Assembly: GCF_016862215.1 (NCBI RefSeq)
Contig: NZ_BOMN01000087.1
Span: 224,832 to 288,831, forward strand
Reading direction: 5' to 3'
Source: Winogradskya humida
GTDB taxonomy: Bacteria; Actinomycetota; Actinomycetes; Mycobacteriales; Micromonosporaceae
Length of the DNA: 64,000 bases
A program made the position numbers and the translations under genes. Under the pieces are notes generated by a model that saw only the letters and a list, made by a program, of their open reading frames with translations, was not told the origin of the DNA and ran no database searches. Below, piece after piece: positions 17,769 through 26,678 of the stretch (the first letter of the stretch is position 1; every line of letters starts with the position of its first letter).

Positions 17769-18019
17769 CGCTCGCCGTTTATGTGCTCGACGTGCCGGAG
17801 TTCGAGCCGCTCGTGCAGACCGCCCAGGACGCCGGCATGCAGCTGCGCCGCACCGGCGACTACGTGGAGCTCAGCAGCAGCCGGCCGGAGATCACCCTGA
17901 ACCGGGAAGGGACCGGCATCCGCACCGCTCTGTGGCATGCCGCGCTGACCGGCGGCCTGGACGGGCGCATCGTCGCCTTCACGTCCGAGACGATCCACCT
18001 GCAGGAGGCTGCGCGTTGA
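17765..18019 (+). CDS. Small unrecognised protein coupled to a flavin hydroxylase
   Basis: 84 residues, no family recognised and no signal peptide. The sequence (TLAVYVLDVPEFEPLVQTAQDAGMQLRRTGDYVEL) suggests one compact alpha-beta domain. Its ATG overlaps the VOC stop (ATGA), and its stop overlaps the TTG start of the FAD hydroxylase, so the three are made in fixed ratio. This spacing suggests a small partner or effector protein for the hydroxylase. The function is not assigned. Confidence 0.65.
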   Translation: MTLAVYVLDVPEFEPLVQTAQDAGMQLRRTGDYVELSSSRPEITLNREGTGIRTALWHAALTGGLDGRIVAFTSETIHLQEAAR

Positions 18020-19254
18020 GCAGCACCGAACCGGCGCCGGCGACCCACCACCGGGTGCTGGTCGCCGGCGCCGGGCCGGCCGGACTGAGCGCCGCCCTCG
18101 CGTTACGGGCAGCGGGTATTCCCGCCACGGTGCTCGACCGGCGTGGCCCGGACACGGTCCGGCCCGGCAGCCGCGCGGCGTATCTGCACGGGGCCTCGCT
18201 GGTGGCCCTGGAGAAGCTCGCCCCGGGACTCGGCCACGAGATCGCCGGTCAGGGTCTGATGTGGTCCACGAAACGGTCGTTCTGGGCGGGTAAGGAGATC
18301 TACAGCAAGACGTACCCGCCGCTGCTGCGTGGGGGGCTGCCACCGTTCACCAGCCTTCCGCAGGTGCGCACCGAGGACCTCATGGCCGCTGCCTGCCGGG
18401 AGCGGGGCGTACGGTTCGAATGGGAAGTGGAGGTCGCCACCGCGCGGACCTCCCCGGACGGCGTCACGCTCGTGGACACCACGGGCCGGGAATGGGCGGC
18501 CGACTATGTGATCGCCGCGGACGGCTCGCGGTCGGCGCTGCGGTCCGCCGCCGGGATCGCCCTGGAGGGGCCGCGCTCCGAGCACACGTTCGTCGTGGTG
18601 GACCTGGACGACGATCCGGCGCACCCGATGCCGATCGAGCGGGTCTTCCACTACAACCATCCGCGGGCCGGCGGACGCAACGTGCTCATCGTCCCGTTCG
18701 CCGGCGGGTGGCGGGTGGACCTCAACCTGCTGCCGGGCGACGTACCCGACGATTTCACCTCGCCCGAGGGGCTGCGCCGATGGCTGGGCCGGGTGCTTCC
18801 CGGGTCCTACGGCGAGCGGGTGCGCTGGGTGTCGACCTACCGGTTCGCCCAGCAGGTGGCCGCGCGCTTCACCGACCGGCATCATCGGGTGCTGCTGACC
18901 GGCGAGGCCTCCCACCTGTTCGCGCCGTTCGGCGCCCGCGGGATGAACTCCAGCATCCCGGACGCGATCCGGGCGGTCGAGGCGGTCGACGAGGCCCTGT
19001 CGGCTCGGGGCGCCGCATCGGCCGAAGCCGCCATCAGGCGGTTCGCGGACGAGCGTAAGGCGGCCGCGGAGTACAACCGGGCCTGTGCCAGCTCGGCTCT
19101 GCACCACATGCTCGCGGACCGGCCGTCGGTGTGGTTGCGGCGCCGGACCGCGGCGGCGGTGGCAGCGGCTGGGCGCAAGGCGGGCGAGTGGCTGGACTCG
19201 GCGCCGTACGGGCCGAAGCTGACGGCGCGCCGGGCGGCCCGGACTTCCTACTGA
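18016..19254 (+). CDS. FAD-dependent aromatic hydroxylase (PheA/TfdB-like)
   Basis: 412 residues, group A flavoprotein monooxygenase. The N-terminal dinucleotide-binding motif is VAGAGPAGLSAALAL. The mid-protein block is DYVIAADGSRSALR, and the second FAD motif is GEASHLFAPFGARGMN, a variant of GDAAHxxxP. The TTG start at 18016 is preceded by AGGAGG and overlaps the upstream stop, making it better than any in-frame ATG. NAD(P)H- and O2-dependent ring hydroxylation is expected, presumably preceding O-methylation by the enzyme of the leftward operon. A strong hairpin follows the stop. Confidence 0.9.
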   Translation: MSSTEPAPATHHRVLVAGAGPAGLSAALALRAAGIPATVLDRRGPDTVRPGSRAAYLHGASLVALEKLAPGLGHEIAGQGLMWSTKRSFWAGKEIYSKTYPPLLRGGLPPFTSLPQVRTEDLMAAACRERGVRFEWEVEVATARTSPDGVTLVDTTGREWAADYVIAADGSRSALRSAAGIALEGPRSEHTFVVVDLDDDPAHPMPIERVFHYNHPRAGGRNVLIVPFAGGWRVDLNLLPGDVPDDFTSPEGLRRWLGRVLPGSYGERVRWVSTYRFAQQVAARFTDRHHRVLLTGEASHLFAPFGARGMNSSIPDAIRAVEAVDEALSARGAASAEAAIRRFADERKAAAEYNRACASSALHHMLADRPSVWLRRRTAAAVAAAGRKAGEWLDSAPYGPKLTARRAARTSY

Positions 19255-19257
19255 ACA

Positions 19258-19299
19258 CTCCACTTCCCCGGGGTACCCCCGTTCCCCGGGGGAGTGGAG
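19258..19299. terminator. Bidirectional hairpin terminator
   Basis: A 16-bp stem (CTCCACTTCCCCGGGG pairing with CCCCGGGGGAGTGGAG, one G-T wobble) closes a 10-base loop. It lies 4 bases after the FAD hydroxylase stop and 7 bases from the convergent lysR stop, so it probably ends both transcripts. Confidence 0.8.
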
Positions 19300-19305
19300 C
19301 CCGCC

Positions 19306-20184
19306 TCACGGTGCGGCGATGGGCATCTCGCCGAGGGCGGCCCGCGCGGCCGTACGAGCGGCGTCGACCATCGGCTCGCACACCGAGGGCGAGAAGGCCA
19401 GATAGACCGGGAGCGGATCCGGCGCGACCCCGAGGACACCCTCGGCCGTGGCGGGCAGCGCCGGGTGGTGCAGCTGGGCGTTGGCCGGCAGCGCCGTATA
19501 GGCGAGCCCGGCCTGCACCGATGCCCGCACCATGAGGGGATCGGTGGAGAACGGTGCCGCCTGCCAGCGGATCCTGTTCCTGGCAAGCGTTTCCAGCATC
19601 CGCAGGGTGAGCGCCGAGTGCCCGCCGACCATCGCGACCGGATACCCGGCGCCGGTCACGGCGGGTGCGTTGCCGAACCACGCGAGACGCAGCCGCCCGA
19701 GCATCTCGCACCGCGCCGTCGTGGTCCCGAGCAGGATGGCGGCGTCGAGTTCCTCCCGCTCCAGCCGATCGGCGAGCGTCGTGCTGAGCCCGGTGACGAT
19801 CTCCAGCCGCATCGCCGGTCGCTCGATCGCGAACTCGGCGAGCATGGACTGCAGCCCGTCGACGAAATGCATCGAACACCCCAGCCGGAACGACTCCTCA
19901 CCGCGAAGGGCCGAGAGGATGCCGAGGACCTCACTGTTCAGCAGCAGCACCCGGCGGGCGTGGGCCACCACCTCACGGCCCGCACTGGTCAGCTTCACCG
20001 GCCTGATCGTGCGTTCGAGCAGCGGCGCCTGAACAACGGACTCCAGACGCTGGATCTGCTGACTGACGGTCGGCTGCGTCACGTGCAGGGCCTGCGCGGC
20101 GCGGGAGAAACCACCTTCGTCCACCACTGCGACCAGGGCGCGCAGAAGTTTTACCTCGATATCACGTTGCATTTTTCTTGACAC
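19306..20184 (-). CDS. LysR-family transcriptional regulator
   Basis: 292 residues from the GTG at 20184; an ATG four codons later (20172) is equally possible. The N-terminal helix-turn-helix is KLLRALVAVVDEGGFSRAAQ then LHVTQPTVSQQIQRLE, with a LysR effector domain following (LRMLETLARNRIRW, GLAYTALPAN). It converges with the FAD hydroxylase gene across a shared terminator, so it is not part of that operon but probably regulates this locus. It is distinct in sequence from the LysR at 14.6-15.5 kb. The effector is unknown. Confidence 0.9.
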   Translation of the reverse strand: MSRKMQRDIEVKLLRALVAVVDEGGFSRAAQALHVTQPTVSQQIQRLESVVQAPLLERTIRPVKLTSAGREVVAHARRVLLLNSEVLGILSALRGEESFRLGCSMHFVDGLQSMLAEFAIERPAMRLEIVTGLSTTLADRLEREELDAAILLGTTTARCEMLGRLRLAWFGNAPAVTGAGYPVAMVGGHSALTLRMLETLARNRIRWQAAPFSTDPLMVRASVQAGLAYTALPANAQLHHPALPATAEGVLGVAPDPLPVYLAFSPSVCEPMVDAARTAARAALGEMPIAAP

Positions 20185-20613
20185 CTTGCCCTTGCTGAGA
20201 CCCGGTCTCGTTCACGGACACGGATCTGCGGTGGCTACAAAGCGTGAACACGCGCGATTCAGGGACTCGCACCCTGGGCCCCGCACCCGGGAAAGGCCGG
20301 TGCCCTCATTGGCAACCGCTTCCCCGCCGGGACTTCTGATGGCGTCAGACCACGCCCTGATCCGGCCGTCCGACCTGCGAACTGCCTCGCGCAAACAGTC
20401 GCACCGTGCCCCCTTCGACTCGCCCCCGTGTGCGTTCCCCTGCCCATGCTGCACTATCTCCGCAGGTGAGGGAAGATCTTTGGGGTACGGGCGAATTTCC
20501 ACTATGGATAATGTTTCCCCATCGGGCATACCGAGTGGTGGGTGGTATCCCGGATGTGCCGGATGGAAAGCGCTTGCCGTACGTTCCGGGCAGCGCGATT
20601 TTCTTGATCCATA
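20185..20613. other. Intergenic region with a lysR-proximal dyad
   Basis: No convincing gene is seen here. The only clear structure is GAGACC-C-GGTCTC at 20197-20209, a perfect dyad 13 bases upstream of the lysR GTG, which may be its autoregulatory site. The right end becomes AT-rich toward the promoter at 20614. Small open frames in the interval lack ribosome binding sites. Confidence 0.45.
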
Positions 20614-20642
20614 TTGACAATGGCGATTAACTAAAATGTAAC
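20614..20642 (+). promoter_or_regulatory. Sigma-70-type promoter for the FMO-like gene
   Basis: TTGACA (20614-20619), a 17-base spacer and TGTAAC (20637-20642) give a perfect -35 and a fair -10, in an unusually AT-rich patch 55 bases upstream of the ATG at 20697. Confidence 0.6.
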
Positions 20643-20696
20643 AAAGGCATTCGTGGTGCGTTGTGGGAGCGGCCGGAGATCGACATACTGCCTCGC

Positions 20697-21818
20697 ATGG
20701 CAGATGTGGTGGTGCTCGGGGCAGGGGCCGCGGGCCTGGCAGTGGCGGCTCAGCTCAAGGCGCGTGGGGTGGACGCCGTGGTGCTCGAGCGGGGGCCGGG
20801 CGTGGCCACCAGCTGGCGAGGACGCTACGACCGGCTGAAGCTGCACACCGTACGGCGGCTGTCCGGTCTTCCCGGTTCTGCCATTCCGCGGGGGTACGGG
20901 CGATGGGTGCGCCGTGACGACCTCGTGCGTTACCTGGAGGCGTACGCGCAGCGGTTCGGGCTCGACGTGCGGACCGGAACGGCCGTGGAGCGGATCAAGC
21001 CCGGTGCTGACGGGTGGTCGCTGCGGCTCGCGGACGGATCCGAGGAGCCGGCGCAGACCGTGATCGTCGCGACGGGTTATCTGCACACGCCGGAAGTGCC
21101 GCCGTGGCCCGGGCTGGAGACGTGGCCGGGCGAGCTGATCCACTCGGCGGCGTACCGCAACGCCGAGCCGTTCCGCGGTAAGGACGTGCTGGTCGTCGGG
21201 CCGGGCAACAGCGGCGCCGAGATCGCCACGGACCTGGCCGAGGGCGGTGCCGCCGCGGTGCGGCTCGCGATCCGCACGCCGCCGCACATCGTGCGCCGGA
21301 CGACCGCGGGCTGGCCGGCGCAGCTGAACGGCGTGCTGCTGGGCTGGCTGCCCGAACGGGTCTTCAACGCGGTGGCCGCCGCGACCGCGCGGATGGAGAT
21401 CCCGGACCTGCGGAAGTACGGCATCGGGCGCCCGGCCGCGGGCCTCAAGACCCGGCTGCGCACCGGGCGATACGTGCCGCTGCAGGACGTCGGCATCGTC
21501 CGTGACGTCGTGGCGGGCCGCGTGCTGCCGGTCGCCGCCGTGCAGGGCTTCGACAGGATCTCGGTGCTGCTGGCGGACGGCACGAGTGTGCAGCCGGACG
21601 TGGTCGTCGCCGCCACCGGCTACGGCACCGGGCTTCGCGAGCTGTTCGAGGACCCGTCGCTGGTCGACGAGACCGGCGTGCCGCTCGTGCACGGTGGCGC
21701 GCCCGCACGGCCGGGGCTGTATTTCATCGGGTACGACGTGACGCTCGGCGGGATGCTCCGCCAGGCGGCGATCGAGTCCCGCCGCGTCGCCCGTACCGTG
21801 AGCCGGCTGCGGAAGTAG
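20697..21818 (+). CDS. Flavin-containing monooxygenase-like NAD(P)/FAD oxidoreductase
   Basis: 373 residues. The FAD motif is VVLGAGAAGLAVAAQL, and the NADP motif is VVGPGNSGAEIATDLA near residue 165. The region LHTVRRLSGLPGSAIP resembles group B flavoprotein monooxygenases (FMO/YUCCA-like), and ATGYGTGL is the C-terminal FMO block. The ATG at 20697 begins directly at the FAD fold; a GTG 36 bases upstream is in frame but adds unrelated residues. A strong promoter precedes it. The gene stands alone between the aromatic locus and the RiPP locus, so its pathway is uncertain. Confidence 0.87.
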   Translation: MADVVVLGAGAAGLAVAAQLKARGVDAVVLERGPGVATSWRGRYDRLKLHTVRRLSGLPGSAIPRGYGRWVRRDDLVRYLEAYAQRFGLDVRTGTAVERIKPGADGWSLRLADGSEEPAQTVIVATGYLHTPEVPPWPGLETWPGELIHSAAYRNAEPFRGKDVLVVGPGNSGAEIATDLAEGGAAAVRLAIRTPPHIVRRTTAGWPAQLNGVLLGWLPERVFNAVAAATARMEIPDLRKYGIGRPAAGLKTRLRTGRYVPLQDVGIVRDVVAGRVLPVAAVQGFDRISVLLADGTSVQPDVVVAATGYGTGLRELFEDPSLVDETGVPLVHGGAPARPGLYFIGYDVTLGGMLRQAAIESRRVARTVSRLRK

Positions 21819-21915
21819 CGGACCGTTGCATCGACTCGTGTCAGGGCCGGAGCCCGGGTGACAGCATCGGCGGCCATCGTCCCGGCCGGGGCTGGTGGCG
21901 CCACATACTTCGGTC

Positions 21916-22890
21916 ATGAAGATCGTGGCAGCGGGTGTGGTGGCGGTCCTGGTCGTGGGGGTCGCCGGATGCGCGAACGGCAGCCCGGCAGCCCCTGATC
22001 CGGCTGTGGCCGCCGCCCCCGGATTTCCGGCGCAGGCCGCACTCGCGGTGCTCGCCGCCTTCGATCAGGCGGACTCGGTGGCGTCGGCGGCGGCTGATCC
22101 GGCCGGGTTGAAGGCGCAGGAGGTCCCGCCCTCGCTGGACGTCAGTCTTGCCGCTGCTCACCGGGCCACCCTCGCGAAGCGAACTCCACCCTCCTTCGTG
22201 CACACCCAGCCCGGGTTCGCCGTACCGGCGGGAGACGCGTCCTGTTTCCTGGTCGTGGCGTCGCTGAAGGTGACCGGCACCGAACTGCCGCTCTCCGATG
22301 TCACCCAGTTCGTCCGGCAGGAGGGCGGCGGCTGGAAGGCGAGCCACAACGTGGGCGTCGGGCAGAGCGGGGTCGCCCAGGCCCGGACGCTCGCCGGGAG
22401 CACGGCGTTGCCGAGCACCACCGCCCTCGACGACGTGCGGCGCAAGGATCTCGAGGCGGAGGTCTTCGCCCGGACCACCGCAGCGGGCAGCCCGAACCTC
22501 TCGGTACTGGCGACCAGCAACCTGCTCGACCGCCAGTTCGCCGCGGGGTGGGAGGTCTACCAGCAGCAGCTCGGCGGTGCCGGGATGACCGCCGCGCGGG
22601 AGTTGCGCGAGGCGCAGTGGTCGCAGTGCGCCGCGCGTACCGATGCGGGGGTCTTCGCGTTTCTCACTCTCCGCGCCGCGGACACCGTCTCCGGGAGCAA
22701 GGGCAAGCCGGCCGTGCTGGCGCCGCAGAGTCCCGACCTTGCCGGGCTGGGCCGGACCGGGCCGGTCAGCGCTTCCCGCATCGTCATCTCGCGGGTGCAG
22801 GTGTTCCTGCTCTTCGTGCCCGCCGCCGCTGGGCAGCCGGCCACGTTGCTGGGCCTGACCGACGCGCCCACCGCCCTCAGCACGAGTTGA
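21916..22890 (+). CDS. Secreted lipoprotein of unknown function
   Basis: 324 residues. A short signal sequence ends in the lipobox VAGC, with lipid-modified Cys19, followed by a Ser/Pro/Ala linker. The rest is a soluble extracytoplasmic domain with no motif I recognise; segments such as LSVLATSNLLDRQFAAGWEVYQQQ look helical. It lies 105 bases upstream of the RiPP cyclodehydratase gene, on the same strand. It could be an accessory or immunity protein of the RiPP locus, or an unrelated envelope protein. Confidence 0.72.
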   Translation: MKIVAAGVVAVLVVGVAGCANGSPAAPDPAVAAAPGFPAQAALAVLAAFDQADSVASAAADPAGLKAQEVPPSLDVSLAAAHRATLAKRTPPSFVHTQPGFAVPAGDASCFLVVASLKVTGTELPLSDVTQFVRQEGGGWKASHNVGVGQSGVAQARTLAGSTALPSTTALDDVRRKDLEAEVFARTTAAGSPNLSVLATSNLLDRQFAAGWEVYQQQLGGAGMTAARELREAQWSQCAARTDAGVFAFLTLRAADTVSGSKGKPAVLAPQSPDLAGLGRTGPVSASRIVISRVQVFLLFVPAAAGQPATLLGLTDAPTALSTS

Positions 22891-22995
22891 CGGACGCTCC
22901 GCCGCGGGGCCGAGGACGGCTGAATGTCATGCCATTCGCGGATCGCGGCCCGAGGTCTGTCCACAATGAACGCCCCGGGGAGAGGAAGAGAGCCG

Positions 22996-25212
22996 ATGCG
23001 GCTTCCAAGGGTCCGAGCGGATCATCTGCCGGTCCGGCTGGCCGGCCCGGCGGGTGACTACCTCGTCGTGGTGGGCGAGACGCGGCATCTGCTGGTGGAG
23101 GACCCGATCGCGGCCGAACTGGCCGGCCTGCTCGACGGTGCGACGGAGACCACGCAGCTCGTCGAGGCACTGGCCGGCCGATATCCGCGACGTGACGTGG
23201 CGGCGGCGCTGCGCAGGCTGATCCGGCTCGGGCTGGTTGCCGACGGCGCCACCACCGCACCGGTCGAGGTCGCCGCCGCGTGGGATGCCCGGGGTGTCGA
23301 CCCGGACGCGGCCCAGCAGTCCTGGGACGTCTCCCTCGTGGATGCCGGAGCCCCTGATTTCGCGCTGGTCGAGAGCAACCTGCTGGGACTCGGCGTGAAG
23401 GTCACGCAGGCCGCCGGGCCGATCGTGGTCGTCGCCGCCGGTCTCACCGATGGGCGCCTCGACGCCTTCAACCGGGCCCGGCTCGCCGACGGGCAGGGCT
23501 GGACGCTGATGCGTCCGCACGGGTCCACCCTGCTGCTCGGCCCGCACTTCCTTCCCGGGGAGACGGGCTGCTGGGACTGCCTGCGGGTGCGGTGGACGGA
23601 GAACACGCCGGTCATCGCGTACCTGGACAGCCTGCGCCCGCTGGAGCCCCCGGCCGACCCGGCCAGGGCGAGCATCCCGGCGACCGTGGCGATCGCGGCC
23701 GGGATGCTCGCCGCCGAGCTGCCGGTCCTGGCGATGACCGGGCGGTCGCCGCGGCTGACCGGGCGGCTCGTCACCTTCGACACCGTCACGCTCACCGGGG
23801 AGGGCCATGATCTGGTCCGGCAGCCGCACTGCCCGTCCTGCGGCAGCCCGCCGGAGCCGGGTGGCCGGATCGTCCTGGAACCCACCCCGGTGGTGGTGTC
23901 GGCGGACGGCGGCTCCCGGTCGACCGGCGCCGAGGAGATGTATCGGCGCCTTGCCCACCATGTGGACCGCTGTCTGGGGGTGGTGACCCGGCTCGAACCG
24001 ATGGAGGACTACCGCAACGGGCTCACCTACAGCTTCGGGGCCGGGCACAACTTCGCGCTGGCCCGGGGGCCGGCGATGCTGCGGACCAACCTGCGCGGAC
24101 TCTCCGGGGGCAAGGGGCGCACCGAGGTGCAGGCGAAGGTGTCCGCCATCGGGGAAGCGGTCGAGCGCTACTGCGGGGTCTGGCGCGGTGATCGTACGAC
24201 GGAGAACGCCGCCTGGCCGGACCTGCCCGGTGCCGTGCCCCCGCGCGACCTGCTGCTCTTCTCCGATGCCCAGTACGCCGCCCGCGAACAGCGGGGCCAT
24301 TTCCATCGAGTGCCCCGGCAGCTCGCCGACGACCAGCCGATCGAGTGGACTCTTGCCTGGTCGCTCACCCACGACGAACCGCGGCACCTGCCCGCCGCCT
24401 ACTGCTGGTACGGCCACCCGGACCTGACCCGCCTCGACGTCTGCGGCGCCGACTCCAACGGTTGCGCGGCCGGTGCGACGCTGCCCGAGGCGATCTCGCA
24501 GGGCTTCTGCGAGCTCGTCGAGCGCGACAGCGTGGCACTGTGGTGGTATCACCGGTCACGGATGCCCGGGGTGGATCTCGCCTCGTTCGAGGATCCGTGG
24601 ATCGACGGGCTCACCGGGTTCTACCGGCGCGAGCTGGGGCGGGCGCTGTGGGCGCTCGACCTGACCGCGGATCTGGGCATCCCGGCCTTCGCCGCGATCT
24701 CCCCGCGGCTGGACCGGGCGGTGGAGGACGTCCTGGTCGGGTTCGGGGCTCACCCGGACCCCGCCGTCGCGCTCGGCCGGGCGCTCGCCGAGGTCAACCA
24801 GTTCCTGCCGATGGTGGCCCGCTCGTCCGGCGGGCGGACCCGGTACGCCGTCCAGGACCGGGAGACCCTCGACTGGTTCACCACCGTACGCGTCGCCGAC
24901 CAGCCCTGGCTGCGGCCGTCGGACGCCCCGATGACCACCGCCACGACCCATGCCGACCTGTCCAGCGGTGACGCCGCCGCGGACGTGAAGCGCTTCGTCG
25001 ATCTCGCCGCAGGTGCCGGGCTCGACGTCATCGTGCTCGACCAGTCCCGGCCCGACCTGGAACTCAGCGTGGCCCGCGTGGTCGTGCCCGGGTTGCGGCA
25101 CTTCTGGCGGCGGCTGGGGCCGGGGCGGCTGTGGGACGTCCCCGTCCGGCTCGGGCGTACGGGGCCGGCCGGCGACGAGACGGCGATGAATCCGCTCAGC
25201 GTGTTCTTCTGA
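22996..25212 (+). CDS. TOMM cyclodehydratase: leader-binding E1-like domain fused to YcaO
   Basis: 738 residues. Residues 1-80 look like a RiPP recognition element that binds the leader (YLVVVGETRHLLVEDPIAAEL). The ocin-ThiF-like region has two CxxC pairs, Cys192/Cys195 (GCWDC) and Cys279/Cys282 (HCPSC), forming a structural zinc site. The C-terminal 400 residues are YcaO (TIGR03604 type), with ATP-site helices VSAIGEAVERYCG and GATLPEAISQGFCELVERD. It would use ATP to cyclise Cys (or Ser/Thr) to azolines in the precursor at 33.6 kb. It ends in NPLSVFF rather than the PxPxP tail common to azoline-forming YcaO proteins. The ATG at 22996 has GAGGAAG upstream. First gene of the modification/export operon. 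Confidence 0.93.
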   Translation: MRLPRVRADHLPVRLAGPAGDYLVVVGETRHLLVEDPIAAELAGLLDGATETTQLVEALAGRYPRRDVAAALRRLIRLGLVADGATTAPVEVAAAWDARGVDPDAAQQSWDVSLVDAGAPDFALVESNLLGLGVKVTQAAGPIVVVAAGLTDGRLDAFNRARLADGQGWTLMRPHGSTLLLGPHFLPGETGCWDCLRVRWTENTPVIAYLDSLRPLEPPADPARASIPATVAIAAGMLAAELPVLAMTGRSPRLTGRLVTFDTVTLTGEGHDLVRQPHCPSCGSPPEPGGRIVLEPTPVVVSADGGSRSTGAEEMYRRLAHHVDRCLGVVTRLEPMEDYRNGLTYSFGAGHNFALARGPAMLRTNLRGLSGGKGRTEVQAKVSAIGEAVERYCGVWRGDRTTENAAWPDLPGAVPPRDLLLFSDAQYAAREQRGHFHRVPRQLADDQPIEWTLAWSLTHDEPRHLPAAYCWYGHPDLTRLDVCGADSNGCAAGATLPEAISQGFCELVERDSVALWWYHRSRMPGVDLASFEDPWIDGLTGFYRRELGRALWALDLTADLGIPAFAAISPRLDRAVEDVLVGFGAHPDPAVALGRALAEVNQFLPMVARSSGGRTRYAVQDRETLDWFTTVRVADQPWLRPSDAPMTTATTHADLSSGDAAADVKRFVDLAAGAGLDVIVLDQSRPDLELSVARVVVPGLRHFWRRLGPGRLWDVPVRLGRTGPAGDETAMNPLSVFF

Positions 25213-25223
25213 AAGGAACGGCG

Positions 25224-26678
25224 ATGGTCCTTGCCCAGGTACCCGTGAACCGCCAGACAACCGTGGTCGAGGCACTTCGCCTGCGCAGGGATGCGACCCT
25301 GGCCGCCTCCGACGGGGGCGTGCTGACATTGCGGCAGAGCCGGTTCGAGCTGGTGATGACCCGGCCGGGCGTCGGGCGCAGGGCTCTGCTGCTGCGCCTC
25401 GCCGACCACTGGGTCAGCCACCTCGACGCCACCCGGCTGGTGGCGGAGATCGAGGGCGAGGCCCAGATCATGCCGGCCCAGGTGCTGCTGCGCCGCCTCG
25501 TGCTGAACTGCTGGCTCGACCGCCGCCTGCTGTTGCCGGACCGGCCGTTGCTGGAGGTCATGCCGAAGGGGCTCGGCCGGTGGGGAGCGGAGACGCAGCG
25601 CCGCCATCAGCCCGGGGAGGCGTACAAGGTGTCGCGGTTCGTGTCGTTGCGCGGCGAGGACGGGAGGATGGTCGCGCAGTCACCGCTGTCCACCATCGCG
25701 ATCGGGCTGCCCGACCGGCGGGTGCTCGGCGCGTTGAACGACGCGGTGGGACAGGACGGCTGTGACAGCGCCACGTTCGGCGCCGCGGCGGGTCTCGACG
25801 AGACCACCGCGGGCCGGCTGCTCGACGAGCTGCTCACCGCCGGGGTGATCGTCGCCATCGCCGATCAGCGGGCCGAGAGCACGCAGCCACCGCAGGCACT
25901 CTGGTCGGCTGAGGACCTCGGCCTGCACGGCCGGTCCCGGCCCGGGCGGCATGCCCTGCCCATCGGCGGGACGTACCGCTTCGCCGGCAGCTTCCCGGCC
26001 GAGCCGTTACGCGCCACATTCCCCGGACGGCCGGTGGTGCCGCTCCCGGTGCCCGATCCGATCCGGATCTCCGGCTCGGATCCGTCGTTCTCGGCGGTGC
26101 TCGACGCGCGCCGCACGATCCGCGATCACGACACGGAGCACCCGATCACCCTGGACCAGCTCGCCGAGTTCCTGTTCCGGGTGCAGCACACCACCGACAT
26201 CCGGGAGCTGGACGGGTACGAGGTGGGCCGGCGCCCGTACCCCACCGGCGGCGGCATGTGCGAGCTGGAGCTGTACCCGATGGTCACCCGGTGCGAGGGC
26301 CTGGCGGGCGGGCTCTACCACTACGACAGTGTCGAGCATCGCCTCGAACTGGTCGCCGAGCACGACGCGAATGCCGACCGCCTGCTGGACTACGCCAGCG
26401 CCGCCGCCGCCATCCGGCAGCCGCCGCAGGTGCAGCTGGTGGTCACCGCCCGGATCCGTCGTCTCATGTGGAAGTACGAGGGACTCGGGTACGCGCTGAT
26501 CCTCAAGAACGCCGGCCTGCTCACCGAGCTGATGTACCTGGTCGCCGCGGCGATGGGCCTCGCACCCTGCGCTCTGGGCGCGGGTGACTCGGCTGCGTTC
26601 GCCGCACTCGCCGGCCTGGACCCGCTGGTCGAGCCGAGCGTCGCCGACTTCCTGCTGGGCTCGAGGGCCGCCGCATGA
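25224..26678 (+). CDS. SagB-type FMN dehydrogenase (azoline oxidase)
   Basis: 484 residues. The C-terminal 230 residues form a nitroreductase-fold FMN domain (SAVLDARRTIRDHDTEHPIT, RPYPTGGGMCELELYPMV, LILKNAGLLTELMYLVAAAMG), the SagB/TIGR03605 signature. The N-terminal 250 residues are an extra domain common in NHLP-associated SagB proteins. The expected reaction is FMN-dependent oxidation of thiazolines or oxazolines to aromatic azoles. It starts 11 bases after the YcaO stop with AAAGGA, and its stop overlaps the next gene (ATGA). Presence of a dehydrogenase implies that fully aromatic thiazoles are made. Confidence 0.92.
   Translation: MVLAQVPVNRQTTVVEALRLRRDATLAASDGGVLTLRQSRFELVMTRPGVGRRALLLRLADHWVSHLDATRLVAEIEGEAQIMPAQVLLRRLVLNCWLDRRLLLPDRPLLEVMPKGLGRWGAETQRRHQPGEAYKVSRFVSLRGEDGRMVAQSPLSTIAIGLPDRRVLGALNDAVGQDGCDSATFGAAAGLDETTAGRLLDELLTAGVIVAIADQRAESTQPPQALWSAEDLGLHGRSRPGRHALPIGGTYRFAGSFPAEPLRATFPGRPVVPLPVPDPIRISGSDPSFSAVLDARRTIRDHDTEHPITLDQLAEFLFRVQHTTDIRELDGYEVGRRPYPTGGGMCELELYPMVTRCEGLAGGLYHYDSVEHRLELVAEHDANADRLLDYASAAAAIRQPPQVQLVVTARIRRLMWKYEGLGYALILKNAGLLTELMYLVAAAMGLAPCALGAGDSAAFAALAGLDPLVEPSVADFLLGSRAAA

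Noticed and set aside
20186..20617. Small open frames on both strands in the lysR-FMO gap
   Set aside because: No ribosome site, no recognisable product and overlapping opposite frames; more likely control DNA.
22924..22995. Earlier start for the azoline YcaO fusion
   Set aside because: The ATG at 22996 has GAGGAAG at good spacing and begins at the leader-binding domain; the added 24 residues look unrelated.
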